From positions 1-22,821 of the forward strand of contig HF988731.1 in the NCBI GenBank assembly GCA_000431235.1: a stretch of 22,821 bases of DNA, given 5' to 3'. Positions 1 through 8,786 of the stretch are shown piece by piece. Made by a program: the position numbers and the translations under genes. Origin of the DNA: Coprobacillus sp. CAG:698 (GTDB lineage: Bacteria; Bacillota_I; Bacilli_A; ML615J-28; CAG-698). The notes under the pieces are model-generated. The model did not search any database, was not told where the DNA came from, and saw only the letters and a list, made by a program, of their open reading frames with translations. The stretch's first letter is position 1, and each line of letters opens with the position of its first letter.

Positions 1-75
1 AACATTCTAAAAAATAATTTTATTTATATTATTAATCAATTTCATAAAAAATATAAACATTATGGTAAAATATGA

Positions 76-81
76 TATAAT
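76..81 (+). promoter_or_regulatory. Extended -10 promoter of the DUF3737 gene
   Basis: TATAAT at 76-81 is preceded by TGA (73-75), an extended -10 of the TGn type. No convincing -35 is visible about 17 bases upstream. It lies 18 bases before the start codon at 100, with the ribosome binding site GAGGTG at 88-93 between them. This is a match to the vegetative sigma-factor consensus only. Confidence 0.5.
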
Positions 82-99
82 AAATACGAGGTGATAAAA

Positions 100-951
100 A
101 TGAATAATACTATAGTAAAAGATATCACAACAGATCTTGAAAGAGCATTTTATGCAAGCAACAAAAAAACATTTATAAATTGCACAATCGATGGTCCTTT
201 AGATGGTGAATCAGCATTCAAAGAATCAAAAGATATAATTGTCTCAAATTGCAATTTTGTTTTAAGATATCCATTTTGGCATAATACGAATCTTACAATT
301 CAAGATTCAATACAACAAGAAACATGTCGTGCAGCTATATGGTATTCTAAAAACATATTAATAAATAATTCTAAACTATATGGAATAAAAGTTCTGCGTG
401 AATGCAAAAACATCAATATCAAAAATACAGATATAAACTCTAAAGAGTGCTTTTGGATGTGCAAAAACACAAATATAAAAGATTCAAATATTATTTCTGA
501 ATATCCTTTTTTCAAGTCAAGTAACTTAAATCTTGAAAATGTTCACTTAACTGGAAAATATTCATTCCAATATTGTGAGAATGTAGTTATAAATAATTCA
601 TATTTAGATACTAAAGATGCATTTTGGGAAACTAAAAATGTAACAGTTTATAACTCAACAATAAAAGGGGAATATTTAGCATGGTATTCTAAAGATTTAC
701 ACTTAATAAATTGTACAATTATAGGAACACAACCACTATGTTATTGTAAGGGTCTTGTACTTGAAAATTGTAAAATGATTGATTGTGATTTATCATTTGA
801 ATATAGTGAGGTTAATGCGCAAATAATAGGAAAAATTGATTCAATTAAAAATCCATTAAAAGGTGAAATAATATACGATGAATGTGGAGAAATTATTGAA
901 GATGAAAACTTTAAAAATGAAGGCATAATAATCAAAAAAAATAACAATTAA
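100..951 (+). CDS. DUF3737 family right-handed beta-helix protein
   Basis: The 283-residue protein consists almost entirely of coils of about 20 residues. Each coil carries an aromatic pair followed by a Lys/Asn turn and an 'I-x-N-S/C' strand, for example AFKESK, PFWHN, AIWYSK, CFWMCK, AFWETK and AWYSK. This is the hallmark of DUF3737, a family of single-stranded pectate-lyase-like helices with no settled function. There is no signal peptide or membrane segment, so it is probably cytosolic. The frame is also open from a GTG at 91, but ATG at 100 is chosen because GAGGTG (88-93) is its Shine-Dalgarno sequence, with six bases between. It is monocistronic: its own extended -10 promoter lies upstream and a bidirectional terminator separates it from miaA on the other strand. 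The family call is confident; the biochemical role is unknown, and no polysaccharide-lyase catalytic residues can be assigned. Confidence 0.85.
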   Translation: MNNTIVKDITTDLERAFYASNKKTFINCTIDGPLDGESAFKESKDIIVSNCNFVLRYPFWHNTNLTIQDSIQQETCRAAIWYSKNILINNSKLYGIKVLRECKNINIKNTDINSKECFWMCKNTNIKDSNIISEYPFFKSSNLNLENVHLTGKYSFQYCENVVINNSYLDTKDAFWETKNVTVYNSTIKGEYLAWYSKDLHLINCTIIGTQPLCYCKGLVLENCKMIDCDLSFEYSEVNAQIIGKIDSIKNPLKGEIIYDECGEIIEDENFKNEGIIIKKNNN

Positions 952-957
952 AATTAA

Positions 958-1010
958 AACTCCTTGTAGCTATGTTTCTATCATAACTATAAGGAGTTAT
1001 TTTTATTTTT
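958..1010 (+). terminator. Bidirectional intrinsic terminator between DUF3737 and miaA
   Basis: AACTCCTT (958-965) pairs with AAGGAGTT (991-998). The stem continues inward as GTAGCTATG against CATAACTAT, with one G-T wobble and one mismatch. A T-rich tail follows at 997-1010. On the minus strand an A/T-rich tail follows the same stem, so it can also end the mutS-mutL-miaA transcript. Confidence 0.8.
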
Positions 1011-1905
1011 GAAGATATTTAGTAATCATTTTATCAATTATATTTTCAGCATTCATAAAATCCTTATCAATATCAACATTTATGCATTTCATTTGATTAT
1101 TAAACCAAGAAATTTGTCTCTTTGCATAATGTCTTGTTTCTTTCTGTATGTTATCAATTGCTTCATCTAACGTTACAGCATTCTCAAGATATTCAGCTAT
1201 TTGACAATATCCCAAATCAGGAATAGAAAATGGATTATATCCTTGATCTATGAGACCTTTAACTTCATCAATTAAACCTTCTTCTATCATGTTCAAAACT
1301 CTTTTGTTTATTCGTTCATAAAGATAATTACGATCACAAGTTAAACATATGACTAAAGCATCATAAACTGGTTCTAACTTTCCTGTTTTTTCGCTTATTT
1401 TTATTCCTTTGCGGGCACATTCTATTGCTCTTATTACTCTAATACGATTGTTTTTATGTAATTTTTTTGATTGTTCGAAATCCAATTTCTCCAAAATATC
1501 AAATAATTCATCATTTGTGTAGTCTTTGTATTCTTCTGCAAATGATTCATCTCGTGATGAATTATCTAGTTTATAATCATAAATTGCACACGAAGCATAT
1601 AATCCAGTACCACCAACAATAAAAGGTACTTTACCTCTTTTATTTATTTTTGTAATTAGTTCACGGCAACTTTTTTGAAAATCAGCACAGGAATAAGTTT
1701 CATCAGGATTTATTATATCAATTAAATGATGAACAACATCTGTTTTTGATAAATCTATCTTAGCAGTTCCTATATTTAACTTTCTTTTCATTTGGCTAGC
1801 GTCACTGTTTATTACTTCGCCATTATATTTTTCACATAATTTAAGAGCTAATTCTGTCTTGCCAATTCCTGTAGGTCCAACAATTACAATTACTTTTTCT
1901 TTCAT
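1003..1905 (-). CDS. miaA: tRNA dimethylallyltransferase MiaA
   Basis: Transfers a dimethylallyl group from DMAPP to A37 of tRNAs that read UNN codons, the first step of ms2i6A synthesis. The P-loop GPTGIGKT is at residues 10-17, followed by the substrate-recognition segment with 'INSDASQMKRKLNIGTAK' and 'VVHHLIDI'. 'GGTGLY' and the C-terminal 'RQISWF' are also typical of the family. At 300 residues it has the usual length. It is the last gene of the mutS-mutL-miaA run: two bases separate the mutL stop from its ATG, and its weak ribosome binding site (AGAGAG) lies inside the mutL end, so translation is probably coupled. MiaA next to mutL is a common arrangement in Bacillota. Confidence 0.97.
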   Translation of the reverse strand: MKEKVIVIVGPTGIGKTELALKLCEKYNGEVINSDASQMKRKLNIGTAKIDLSKTDVVHHLIDIINPDETYSCADFQKSCRELITKINKRGKVPFIVGGTGLYASCAIYDYKLDNSSRDESFAEEYKDYTNDELFDILEKLDFEQSKKLHKNNRIRVIRAIECARKGIKISEKTGKLEPVYDALVICLTCDRNYLYERINKRVLNMIEEGLIDEVKGLIDQGYNPFSIPDLGYCQIAEYLENAVTLDEAIDNIQKETRHYAKRQISWFNNQMKCINVDIDKDFMNAENIIDKMITKYLQK

Positions 1906-1907
1906 AT

Positions 1908-3716
1908 TTATTGAACTCTCTTAAACCATTTTTCTATTTGATATTTTGAATATTTGATAATAATTGGTCTTCCATGTGGGCAGGTATAAGGATTATAGCA
2001 TTTCACAAGATCTTCAAGCAAGAAATCTATTTGCGTTTTACCAATAAATTCGTTTCCTTTGATGCTTCTCTTGCACGCTAAACTCTTAGCTAGATTATCT
2101 AGAAACTCTTCTTTTGTTGATTTTTTTTCTCTAATGACTTGCATAAAAACATCTTCTATATAATCACTTGCTATAGATTGATTAACCCATAAAGGAACAC
2201 TTCGAACTATAAAACTAGTTCCTCCAAATTCTTCAAAATCAATTCCTAGGGAATTAATTGTTTCTTTCTTTTCGTTTATTAAAATAGCTTCTGATTGCGT
2301 AAATGATAATTTGATAGGAATTAATAAATCATATTTTACTATCTTCTCATTTTTCAAATCTTTTATTATTTTTTCATAATTTATACGTTCATTAGCTGCA
2401 TGTTGATCAATCATATAGAAAAAATCATCATTTTGAGCAAGAATATAAGTACCGAATAATTGTCCAACAAAATGAAGTTCAGTTATTTTTTCAACTTCTG
2501 TATCATCTTTTATTTCTTTATTAATAAAGTCAAATGAAGTTTGTACTGGCTTTATTTCTTCTTTTTCAACTTTTTTTTCTGGAATTATTTCAACAGGTTT
2601 AACTTCTTCAAAAACTGTTTCCTTTTTTTCGAAGATATCATCTTCTTTTTCTTCCTCTTCTTCATCGTCAAATACAATTGAATCAAAAGGATCATCATTA
2701 ATATCTTCTTTATCTTTATTTACAATTAAATTACTTCGAAGTAAGCTACTTGAAATAGTTTCTTTTATTAATTCTAATAATTGGGCTTCTTCGCTAAATC
2801 TTACTTCAGCTTTTGTTGGATGAACATTAACATCAACTAATGAGTAATCTACATCAATTTCAATGACACAAATTGGATAACGTCCTACAGTTAGTAAAGT
2901 CTTATAACCTTCAATAATAGCATTTGTAATATTATTATTTCTAACAACTCGACCATTGACAATTATTGTCATATTATTTCTTGATGATCTCGTAACAGAA
3001 ATATTAGAAATTAATCCTGATATTTTAAATAAATTATTACTATTAGCAATAGTAATCATATTCTTACAAACATTAACATCATATATTTGATTAATAACTT
3101 CTAATCGATTACCATTTCCAAATGATTGGAATATTTTTTGATCATTATTTGTTAGTTTAAAAGCAATATGTGGATTTGCCAAGGCAATTTTTGTAACGAA
3201 ATCAGTTACATAACTTAATTCAGCTTGAATGCTTTTTAAGTTTTGAAGACGAGCAGGAGTATTATAGAATAAATCACGAACTTGTATTTCAGTTCCTTTT
3301 GCATGACCTATATAGGCTTCACTTGTTATTGCTCCACCTTTTAAGCCCATCATAAAACCTTTTTTGTCTCCAGTTGAACTTTTAATTTTCATATTGGAAA
3401 CAGCAACAATAGATGCTAATGCTTCACCTCTAAATCCAAGAGTTTTAATATTGAAAAGATCACTTTCATCATTAATTTTACTTGTGGCGTGCGGTAAAAT
3501 TGCTTTATGCATTTCAACTTCATCCATACCGATTCCATTGTCAATAACACATATTTCTTTTAATCCTGAGTCCACTAGTGATATTGAAATATTAGTGCTT
3601 TCAGCATCTATACTATTCTCCACAAGTTCTTTAACAACACTTGAGATTCTTTCAATTACTTCACCAGCAGCAATTAAATTAATTAAATGCTCATTTAATA
3701 TATTGATTTTTGCCAC
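1908..3716 (-). CDS. mutL: DNA mismatch repair endonuclease MutL
   Basis: Couples mismatch recognition by MutS to strand nicking and excision. The N-terminal GHKL ATPase motifs are intact: ENSIDA (33-38), DNGIGM (59-64), TSKI and GFRGEAL (78-100) and NVHPTKAEVRF (297-307). An acidic low-complexity linker (about 335-410) follows, then the dimerisation/endonuclease domain. That domain has DQHAANER (437-444, fitting DQHA-x2-E-x4-E), ACKRSI (547-552) and CPHGRP (579-584), so this is a nicking MutL of the MutH-independent type. The start is GTG at 3714-3716, placed eight bases after AGGAGG. That ribosome binding site overlaps the TAG stop of mutS, so the two genes are translationally coupled. At 602 residues it is slightly shorter than the Bacillus homologue. 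Confidence 0.97.
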   Translation of the reverse strand: MAKINILNEHLINLIAAGEVIERISSVVKELVENSIDAESTNISISLVDSGLKEICVIDNGIGMDEVEMHKAILPHATSKINDESDLFNIKTLGFRGEALASIVAVSNMKIKSSTGDKKGFMMGLKGGAITSEAYIGHAKGTEIQVRDLFYNTPARLQNLKSIQAELSYVTDFVTKIALANPHIAFKLTNNDQKIFQSFGNGNRLEVINQIYDVNVCKNMITIANSNNLFKISGLISNISVTRSSRNNMTIIVNGRVVRNNNITNAIIEGYKTLLTVGRYPICVIEIDVDYSLVDVNVHPTKAEVRFSEEAQLLELIKETISSSLLRSNLIVNKDKEDINDDPFDSIVFDDEEEEEKEDDIFEKKETVFEEVKPVEIIPEKKVEKEEIKPVQTSFDFINKEIKDDTEVEKITELHFVGQLFGTYILAQNDDFFYMIDQHAANERINYEKIIKDLKNEKIVKYDLLIPIKLSFTQSEAILINEKKETINSLGIDFEEFGGTSFIVRSVPLWVNQSIASDYIEDVFMQVIREKKSTKEEFLDNLAKSLACKRSIKGNEFIGKTQIDFLLEDLVKCYNPYTCPHGRPIIIKYSKYQIEKWFKRVQ

Positions 3717-3728
3717 TATATGGACCTC

Positions 3729-6287
3729 CTATTTTAATTTTTTTTGTAAATCACTTAGTAAATTCATAGCTTCTAAAGGATTCATAGCATAAATATTTGC
3801 ATTTTTTATTGAATCTAAAACAAATGTTTCTTTTTCAGTTTTTGAATCGTATAGAAGTGGAGCTTGATAGTTAGATAATGATAAATCAATGCCTTTCTTT
3901 TCATTGCTCTCAAGTTTGTAAAGGATATCTTTAGCACGTAAAATAACATCTAAAGGAATGTTTGCAAGTTTAGCTACATTAATTCCATAACTTTGATCAA
4001 CACTTCCTTTTAATACTTTATGCATAAATACGATATCACCATTTATTTCTTCGGCACTAACATGAACATTCTTAAGACCTGGTAAGTCTTGTTCTAATAT
4101 TGTTAATTCATGATAATGTGTTGAAAATAAAGTTTTACATTTTATATTTTCATGGATATATTCTATAATTGCTTGAGCTAAAGCCATTCCATCATATGTT
4201 GCTGTACCTCTTCCTATTTCGTCAAATAAAATAAGTGAAGATTTTGTTGCAAAAGAAAGAGCATTATTAACTTCATTCATTTCTACCATGAATGTTGATT
4301 GACCACTAACAATGTCATCAGCAGCCCCAATTCGTGTGTATATTGCATCAAATACTGGTAGTGATGCTGATGATGCTGGCACATAGCAACCAATTTGTGC
4401 CATAATTGCGATTAAAGCAAGTTCTCTCATATATGTTGACTTACCACTCATATTAGGACCAGTTATTAGTAATATAAAATCATCATCATTCATTTTAACA
4501 TCATTAGGTACGTAATTATCTATTGTAAGTTCTATAACCGGATGTCTTCCATTCTTGATGTCAATTATATTTTCATTATTTAAAATTGGACGAACATATT
4601 TATTCTCATTACTTACCTTTGCAAAACTTTGCATCATATCAAGTTCTGAGATAATACGAGCAAGATTTTGTAAACTATCAGCATATTTTTTTGCTTCTTC
4701 ACGAATTTTCGTGAATAATTGATATTCTAACTCACTAGCTTTTTCTTCAGCACGAAGTATTAAAGATTCTTTTTCTTTTAACTCTTGGGTTATATATCTT
4801 TCTGCCGTTGAGATTGTTTGTTTTCTTACATAACCAAATTCTTCTTTGACAAGATTTTTACTTCCATTAGGTATTTCGATAAAATAGCCAAAAACTCTAT
4901 TGTATCCGATTTTTAAATTTTTAATACCTGTTCTTTCTTTTTCTTTAGCTTCAAAATCAATTAAATAATCTTTTCCCGATAAATTCATATCATTAAGTTC
5001 ATCTAATTCTTGATTGTATCCTTTTTTGATGATTCCTCTGTCTTTAGCTGAGAAAGGGGCATCATCAGATATTGATGAATTTAAAAGATTATATAGTGCT
5101 TTGAATTCATCAATATTATTTTTCAAATCAAAATAATCATTAATCTTAATTTTCGTTACTAAATTGATTATTTCTGGCAAAACCTGTAAAGAATTACGTA
5201 AATGTAAGAGATCCTTAGGATTTGCACTCTCATACGATATTTTACCAACTATACGTTCTAAATCATATATTACTTCAAGTTTAGATCTAAGCTCACTTAC
5301 CTCAATAAATTTTTTAAGCATTTTATTGATTATATCATATCTTTTTTCGATAAGTTCTTTATCAACTAATGGAAACATCAAGTTTTTCTTTAGATAACGA
5401 CTTCCCATGGCTGTAGAGCATTTGTCTAATACAGATAGTAATGTATTTTTCTTATTTTGAAAACGCAATGTTTCTAGTATTTCTAAATTTCTTCGAGAAG
5501 ATAAATCAATTTTCATAAAACCTTTTATGCTATATTTTACTACTTTTTGCATATGAACTAAAACTCTTTTTTGTGTTAAAACAATATAATTTAAAAGTCT
5601 TAAAAAGGTTTCTTTTTCATCTTTATCTAAATCTTCTACAATTTTAGACATATAGTCAATTTCTGAAACATCATCGTGAATAGATATAGTTAGTGGAACA
5701 ACACCTTGAATTTGAGTAAAGACATTTTTATTTGTTGTTGAAGAAATAACAATTTCTTTTGTTTTTAATTTTAACAATTCAGCAATTAAAATATCATCAC
5801 TAGGAGGTAAATTAGTAAGATAATTTTCCCCAGTTGTGATATCACAATATGCTAAAACGTATTTATCTTTAAAGAAAGATACTGTAGAAATGAAATTATA
5901 ATCTGTTTCCTCCAAATTCATTCCATCAGTAACTGTACCAGGTGTAACAATTCTTACAACTTCGCGGCTAACAATTCCTTTGGCATTAGCAGGATCTTCA
6001 GTTTGTTCTACAATAGCAACTTTATAACCTCTATCTGTTAGTTTGTCTAAATAACTATTTACCGCATGATAAGGGACTCCGCACATTGGTACGCGTTCTT
6101 CAGTACCAGCATCTTTCCCAGTTAGAACAATTTCAAGTTCTTTGCTTGCCACAATGGCATCATTAAAAAACATTTCATAAAAGTCACCCAAACGAAAGAA
6201 AACAATAACATCTGGATATTTTTCTTTTATTGTTAAGTATTGCCTTATCATTGGCGAATATTGCATTTTATCGATATTTTCATACAT
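3729..6287 (-). CDS. mutS: DNA mismatch repair protein MutS
   Basis: Recognises mismatches and small loops in newly replicated DNA and recruits MutL. With the 852-residue start chosen here, the mismatch-reading F-x-E is in GDFYE (34-38), the Walker A motif GPNMSGKST is at 610-618, Walker B LILFDE is at 685-690 and STHYHEL is at 722-728. The lever and clamp region between them is complete. The frame opens at a GTG (6296), but ATG at 6285-6287 sits six bases after AAAGGTG and makes the better start. A -10 element (6314-6319) lies just upstream, and the upstream transporter gene is separated by a terminator, so mutS probably heads the mutS-mutL-miaA transcript. The C-terminal tail 'NPLEAMNLLSDLQKKL' is typical of full-length bacterial MutS. 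Confidence 0.98.
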   Translation of the reverse strand: MYENIDKMQYSPMIRQYLTIKEKYPDVIVFFRLGDFYEMFFNDAIVASKELEIVLTGKDAGTEERVPMCGVPYHAVNSYLDKLTDRGYKVAIVEQTEDPANAKGIVSREVVRIVTPGTVTDGMNLEETDYNFISTVSFFKDKYVLAYCDITTGENYLTNLPPSDDILIAELLKLKTKEIVISSTTNKNVFTQIQGVVPLTISIHDDVSEIDYMSKIVEDLDKDEKETFLRLLNYIVLTQKRVLVHMQKVVKYSIKGFMKIDLSSRRNLEILETLRFQNKKNTLLSVLDKCSTAMGSRYLKKNLMFPLVDKELIEKRYDIINKMLKKFIEVSELRSKLEVIYDLERIVGKISYESANPKDLLHLRNSLQVLPEIINLVTKIKINDYFDLKNNIDEFKALYNLLNSSISDDAPFSAKDRGIIKKGYNQELDELNDMNLSGKDYLIDFEAKEKERTGIKNLKIGYNRVFGYFIEIPNGSKNLVKEEFGYVRKQTISTAERYITQELKEKESLILRAEEKASELEYQLFTKIREEAKKYADSLQNLARIISELDMMQSFAKVSNENKYVRPILNNENIIDIKNGRHPVIELTIDNYVPNDVKMNDDDFILLITGPNMSGKSTYMRELALIAIMAQIGCYVPASSASLPVFDAIYTRIGAADDIVSGQSTFMVEMNEVNNALSFATKSSLILFDEIGRGTATYDGMALAQAIIEYIHENIKCKTLFSTHYHELTILEQDLPGLKNVHVSAEEINGDIVFMHKVLKGSVDQSYGINVAKLANIPLDVILRAKDILYKLESNEKKGIDLSLSNYQAPLLYDSKTEKETFVLDSIKNANIYAMNPLEAMNLLSDLQKKLK

Positions 6288-6313
6288 ATTTATCACCTTT
6301 ATTGTTTATGTTT

Positions 6314-6319
6314 ATTATA
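6314..6319 (-). promoter_or_regulatory. Probable -10 of the mutS-mutL-miaA promoter
   Basis: TATAAT on the minus strand lies 26 bases before the mutS ATG. The hexamer 17 bases upstream is TTTTAT, a weak -35. The position, between the terminator of the preceding gene and the mutS ribosome binding site, supports it. Confidence 0.5.
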
Positions 6320-6434
6320 TCATTTTATTTTAAAAAATAAAAGAGAAAATAACAAAAAATGACATTTAATAACTTTAATCGATATCATTTTTATAAAATG
6401 AATATAATTATTTGAGTATTTGAATGTTTTAATG

Positions 6435-6457
6435 TTATCAAACAAATTTTTTGATAA
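6435..6457. repeat. Inverted repeat upstream of mutS
   Basis: TTATCAAA (6435-6442) and TTTGATAA (6450-6457) form a perfect 8-bp dyad with a 7-base centre. It lies just beyond the terminator at 6461-6485. It could be a secondary hairpin for that terminator or an operator upstream of mutS; the sequence does not decide. Confidence 0.45.
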
Positions 6458-6460
6458 ACT

Positions 6461-6485
6461 AAAAAATAGTCCTTTTAGGACTATT
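6461..6485 (-). terminator. Intrinsic terminator of the ECF transporter gene
   Basis: On the minus strand AATAGTCC pairs with GGACTATT (plus positions 6478-6485 and 6465-6472) around a 5-base loop, followed by a run of T. The TAG stop of the gene (6481-6483) lies within the first arm of the stem. Confidence 0.85.
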
Positions 6486-7068
6486 CTTCTGCTTTTATCG
6501 AATTATATACTTTAAAAACAGCATAGCAAACAATCATTCCTAAAACAATTTCTGGAATCATATTTGTAAGCATAATTGTTGTTATAAAAGTAAAGATAGT
6601 AAAATTGTCTATTGTTTGTAAATAAGCCATCAAATCATTAAAACAAAAAATAATTAATGAGGAAATTGTGAAGAAAGTATTAGTTAAAGCACATACTCCT
6701 CCTGTAAGCATCGCACAAATATTTTTGTTTTTAAGATGCTTAGAAATAAAACGATAAAATAAATGTGTTAATAAACCCATAATTAGTCTTGGTAATACTG
6801 AAACACATGGGTTTATAAATAAACCATCAAAAGCTCCTTGTGGAGATAAAGCTCTTATCAAACTCATCAGTCCAAAAGAAAGACTTAATAATATCGTATA
6901 ACGAAAATCATCAAGAATAATGATTCCAACAACAACAGGAATAAAAACGGTAGTTGCACTTAATGTTCCTAGTGGTACCATTCCAAGTACAGTCCACGAA
7001 AACACAGCCATCAAGGCAATCATAATTCCTGCAAATGTAATTTTAAAAAACTTCTTAGTGTCTTTCAT
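6481..7068 (-). CDS. ECF transporter substrate-binding (S) subunit, substrate unknown
   Basis: A 195-residue, very hydrophobic protein with about six membrane helices. Its short Lys-rich N-terminus leads into 'GIMIALMAVFSWTVLGMVPLG', then an aromatic/polar loop 'SPQGAFDGLFINPCVSVLPR'. This layout fits S components of energy-coupling-factor vitamin transporters (ECF_trnsprt / PanT-like group), which bind a vitamin and pair with a shared EcfAAT energising module encoded elsewhere. No riboswitch or vitamin biosynthesis gene is adjacent, so the substrate (pantothenate, folate or other) cannot be named. ATG at 7066-7068 follows GGAAAGG. The gene lies 58 bases downstream of obgE in the same direction and may be read from the obgE transcript, ending at its own terminator. 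A generic small membrane protein is the alternative. Confidence 0.75.
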   Translation of the reverse strand: MKDTKKFFKITFAGIMIALMAVFSWTVLGMVPLGTLSATTVFIPVVVGIIILDDFRYTILLSLSFGLMSLIRALSPQGAFDGLFINPCVSVLPRLIMGLLTHLFYRFISKHLKNKNICAMLTGGVCALTNTFFTISSLIIFCFNDLMAYLQTIDNFTIFTFITTIMLTNMIPEIVLGMIVCYAVFKVYNSIKAEE

Positions 7069-7126
7069 AATAATAAAACCTTTCCGTTTGTATATTTTAA
7101 GTTATATATTTTAAGCAGGGAATATT

Positions 7127-8407
7127 TTAATCTAAGAATTCAAATTCATAGCCTAATATTCTTACAGTGTCACCATGTTTAACGCCAAGTTTTCTTAAAG
7201 CATCATCTACGCCTAAAGTACGTAAACGTCTTGCAAATAATTTCACATTAGCATCATGAGAAAAATCGGTAATATCAAAGAATTTTTGAACCATTGGTCC
7301 AGTTACTTCAAATACGCCATCATCAGATTTTGTAATTGTGAAAGGAGCTTCTGAAGGAGTAAATTTATATTCAACAACTTCATCAGTGATTTTTTCAATA
7401 AAATCATCTAAGCTTACATGTTCTAATGTATCAGCGATTTTAAATAAAAGTTCTTCTATATTATCTTTAGTATATGCACTAATTGGAATAATAGGTATAT
7501 TTTTATCAATCTTTTTAATAAATTCATCTAAATTAGCTTTTGCTTCAGGCATATCCATTTTATTTGCACAAATAATTTGTGGTCTCTTCAATAATAATGG
7601 ATCATAATTGCCCAATTCTTCATTTATTTTTACATAATCTTCATAAGGATCTCTGCCATCAGTTGCAGCCATATCAATCATATGAACTAAAACTCTGGTT
7701 CTTTCAACGTGTTTTAAAAATCTAAAACCTAAGCCTAAACCATTGGAAGCACCTTCGATTAGACCAGGTAAATCAGCCATAACAAAACTACGACCGTCTT
7801 TAGTTTGGCAAACGCCAAGATTTGGGGAAAGAGTTGTAAAATGATAAGCAGCTATTTTAGGTTTTGCTTTGGAAACAACAGATAATAATGTTGATTTTCC
7901 AACACTTGGAAAGCCAACTAAACCTACATCAGCTAACATTTTTAATTCTAATTTTAAATCTTTTTCTTCACCAGGTAAACCTTTTTCGCAAATTTGTGGA
8001 GCAGTAATACGAGCATTAGCAAATGAAGCATTTCCACGACCGCCTTTACCACCAAATGCCACAACAACTTCTTCTTTATCTTTTGTTATGTCAGCAATTA
8101 CAGCACCTGTAGCAATGTCAGTGCAAACAGTTCCTAAAGGAACACGAATAAAAACATCTTCACTATCAGCACCATAGCAGTCTTTAGGCATTCCATTTTC
8201 ACCGCTTTTAGCTTTAATTATGCGATGAAATTTAAAATCTATTAAAGTAGTAAGCCCCTTATCACCAACAAAAACAATATTACCTCCACGGCCACCATTT
8301 CCACCTGAAGGGCCACCTTTTTCTATGAATTTTTCATGGCGAAAGTCAACACAACCATTACCACCATTTCCAGCTTTAACATGAATAGTAACTTCATCAA
8401 CGAACAT
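7127..8407 (-). CDS. obgE: Obg family GTPase ObgE/CgtA
   Basis: Ribosome-associated GTPase involved in 50S maturation and, in Bacillus, in stress and sporulation control. The 426-residue protein has the Gly-rich Obg fold (1-155, with 'KGGPSGGNGGRGGNIVF'), the G domain with GFPSVGKST (165-173), DLPG (212-215), NKMD (282-285) and a C-terminal OCT domain ending in 'GDTVRILGYEFEF'. The frame opens at a GTG (8416), but ATG at 8405-8407 has GAGGTG six bases upstream and yields the canonical N-terminus 'MFVDEV'. The gene follows rplU-prp-rpmA, the standard order in Bacillota, although a terminator-like hairpin stands between rpmA and obgE. Confidence 0.98.
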   Translation of the reverse strand: MFVDEVTIHVKAGNGGNGCVDFRHEKFIEKGGPSGGNGGRGGNIVFVGDKGLTTLIDFKFHRIIKAKSGENGMPKDCYGADSEDVFIRVPLGTVCTDIATGAVIADITKDKEEVVVAFGGKGGRGNASFANARITAPQICEKGLPGEEKDLKLELKMLADVGLVGFPSVGKSTLLSVVSKAKPKIAAYHFTTLSPNLGVCQTKDGRSFVMADLPGLIEGASNGLGLGFRFLKHVERTRVLVHMIDMAATDGRDPYEDYVKINEELGNYDPLLLKRPQIICANKMDMPEAKANLDEFIKKIDKNIPIIPISAYTKDNIEELLFKIADTLEHVSLDDFIEKITDEVVEYKFTPSEAPFTITKSDDGVFEVTGPMVQKFFDITDFSHDANVKLFARRLRTLGVDDALRKLGVKHGDTVRILGYEFEFLD

Positions 8408-8446
8408 ATAATTCACCTCACTTTATAATAAGAATAATATAATCTA

Positions 8447-8473
8447 GTAAAAAATGCACTATTATAGTGCATT
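8447..8473 (-). terminator. Intrinsic terminator or attenuator between rpmA and obgE
   Basis: On the minus strand AATGCACT pairs with AGTGCATT (plus 8466-8473 and 8453-8460) around a 5-base loop, followed by six T. The rpmA stop codon (8462-8464) is in the loop. It would reduce read-through from the strong ribosomal promoter into obgE. Confidence 0.85.
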
Positions 8474-8758
8474 AATTTTATTAACAGGATATACAGAAAC
8501 TTGTTTCTTGTCTTTACCTTTACGTTCAAATTTAACTGTACCATCAATTTTTGCAAATAATGTGTCATCTCCACCGATGCCTACATTAATTCCAGGGAAA
8601 ATTTTAGTTCCTCTTTGACGATAAATAATTGAACCACATGTAGCAAATTCACCATCAGATTTTTTACAACCTAATCTTTTAGCATGTGAATCACGACCGT
8701 TCTTTGTAGAACCAGCTGCTTTTTTAGACGCGAAAAATTGTATATTTAATCTAAACAT
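8462..8758 (-). CDS. rpmA: 50S ribosomal protein L27 with Prp-cleavable N-terminus
   Basis: Ribosomal protein near the peptidyl-transferase centre; 98 residues. The N-terminus MFRLNIQFF-ASKK carries the nine-residue extension found in Firmicutes L27. Cleavage after F9 by the protease Prp exposes Ala10 as the mature N-terminus that reaches toward the P-site. The rest ('AAGSTKNGRDSHAKRLGCKK', 'IIYRQRGTKIFPG') is canonical. A strong ribosome binding site AAGGAGG precedes ATG at 8756-8758. The Prp gene lies immediately upstream in the same operon. Confidence 0.98.
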   Translation of the reverse strand: MFRLNIQFFASKKAAGSTKNGRDSHAKRLGCKKSDGEFATCGSIIYRQRGTKIFPGINVGIGGDDTLFAKIDGTVKFERKGKDKKQVSVYPVNKINAL

Positions 8759-8786
8759 GAGAAATCCTCCTTTATAAATATTTTTA

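Noticed and set aside
3364..3792. Plus-strand open frame of 142 codons opposite the mutL start
   Set aside because: Lies opposite well-supported mutL and mutS sequence with all motifs intact; no ribosome binding site and no recognisable product.
6285..6296. Upstream GTG start for mutS (and likewise GTG 91 for DUF3737, GTG 8416 for obgE and TTG 19708 for the M16 gene)
   Set aside because: For the GTG codons, the codon is part of the Shine-Dalgarno sequence (AAAGGTG, GAGGTG) of the ATG nine bases later. The TTG is inside the preceding gene with no ribosome binding site.
7069..7126. Riboswitch upstream of the ECF transporter gene
   Set aside because: The gap is only 58 bases, with no recognisable aptamer motif.
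7869..8177. 102-codon plus frame opposite obgE
   Set aside because: Antisense to the conserved Obg G domain, no start signals.
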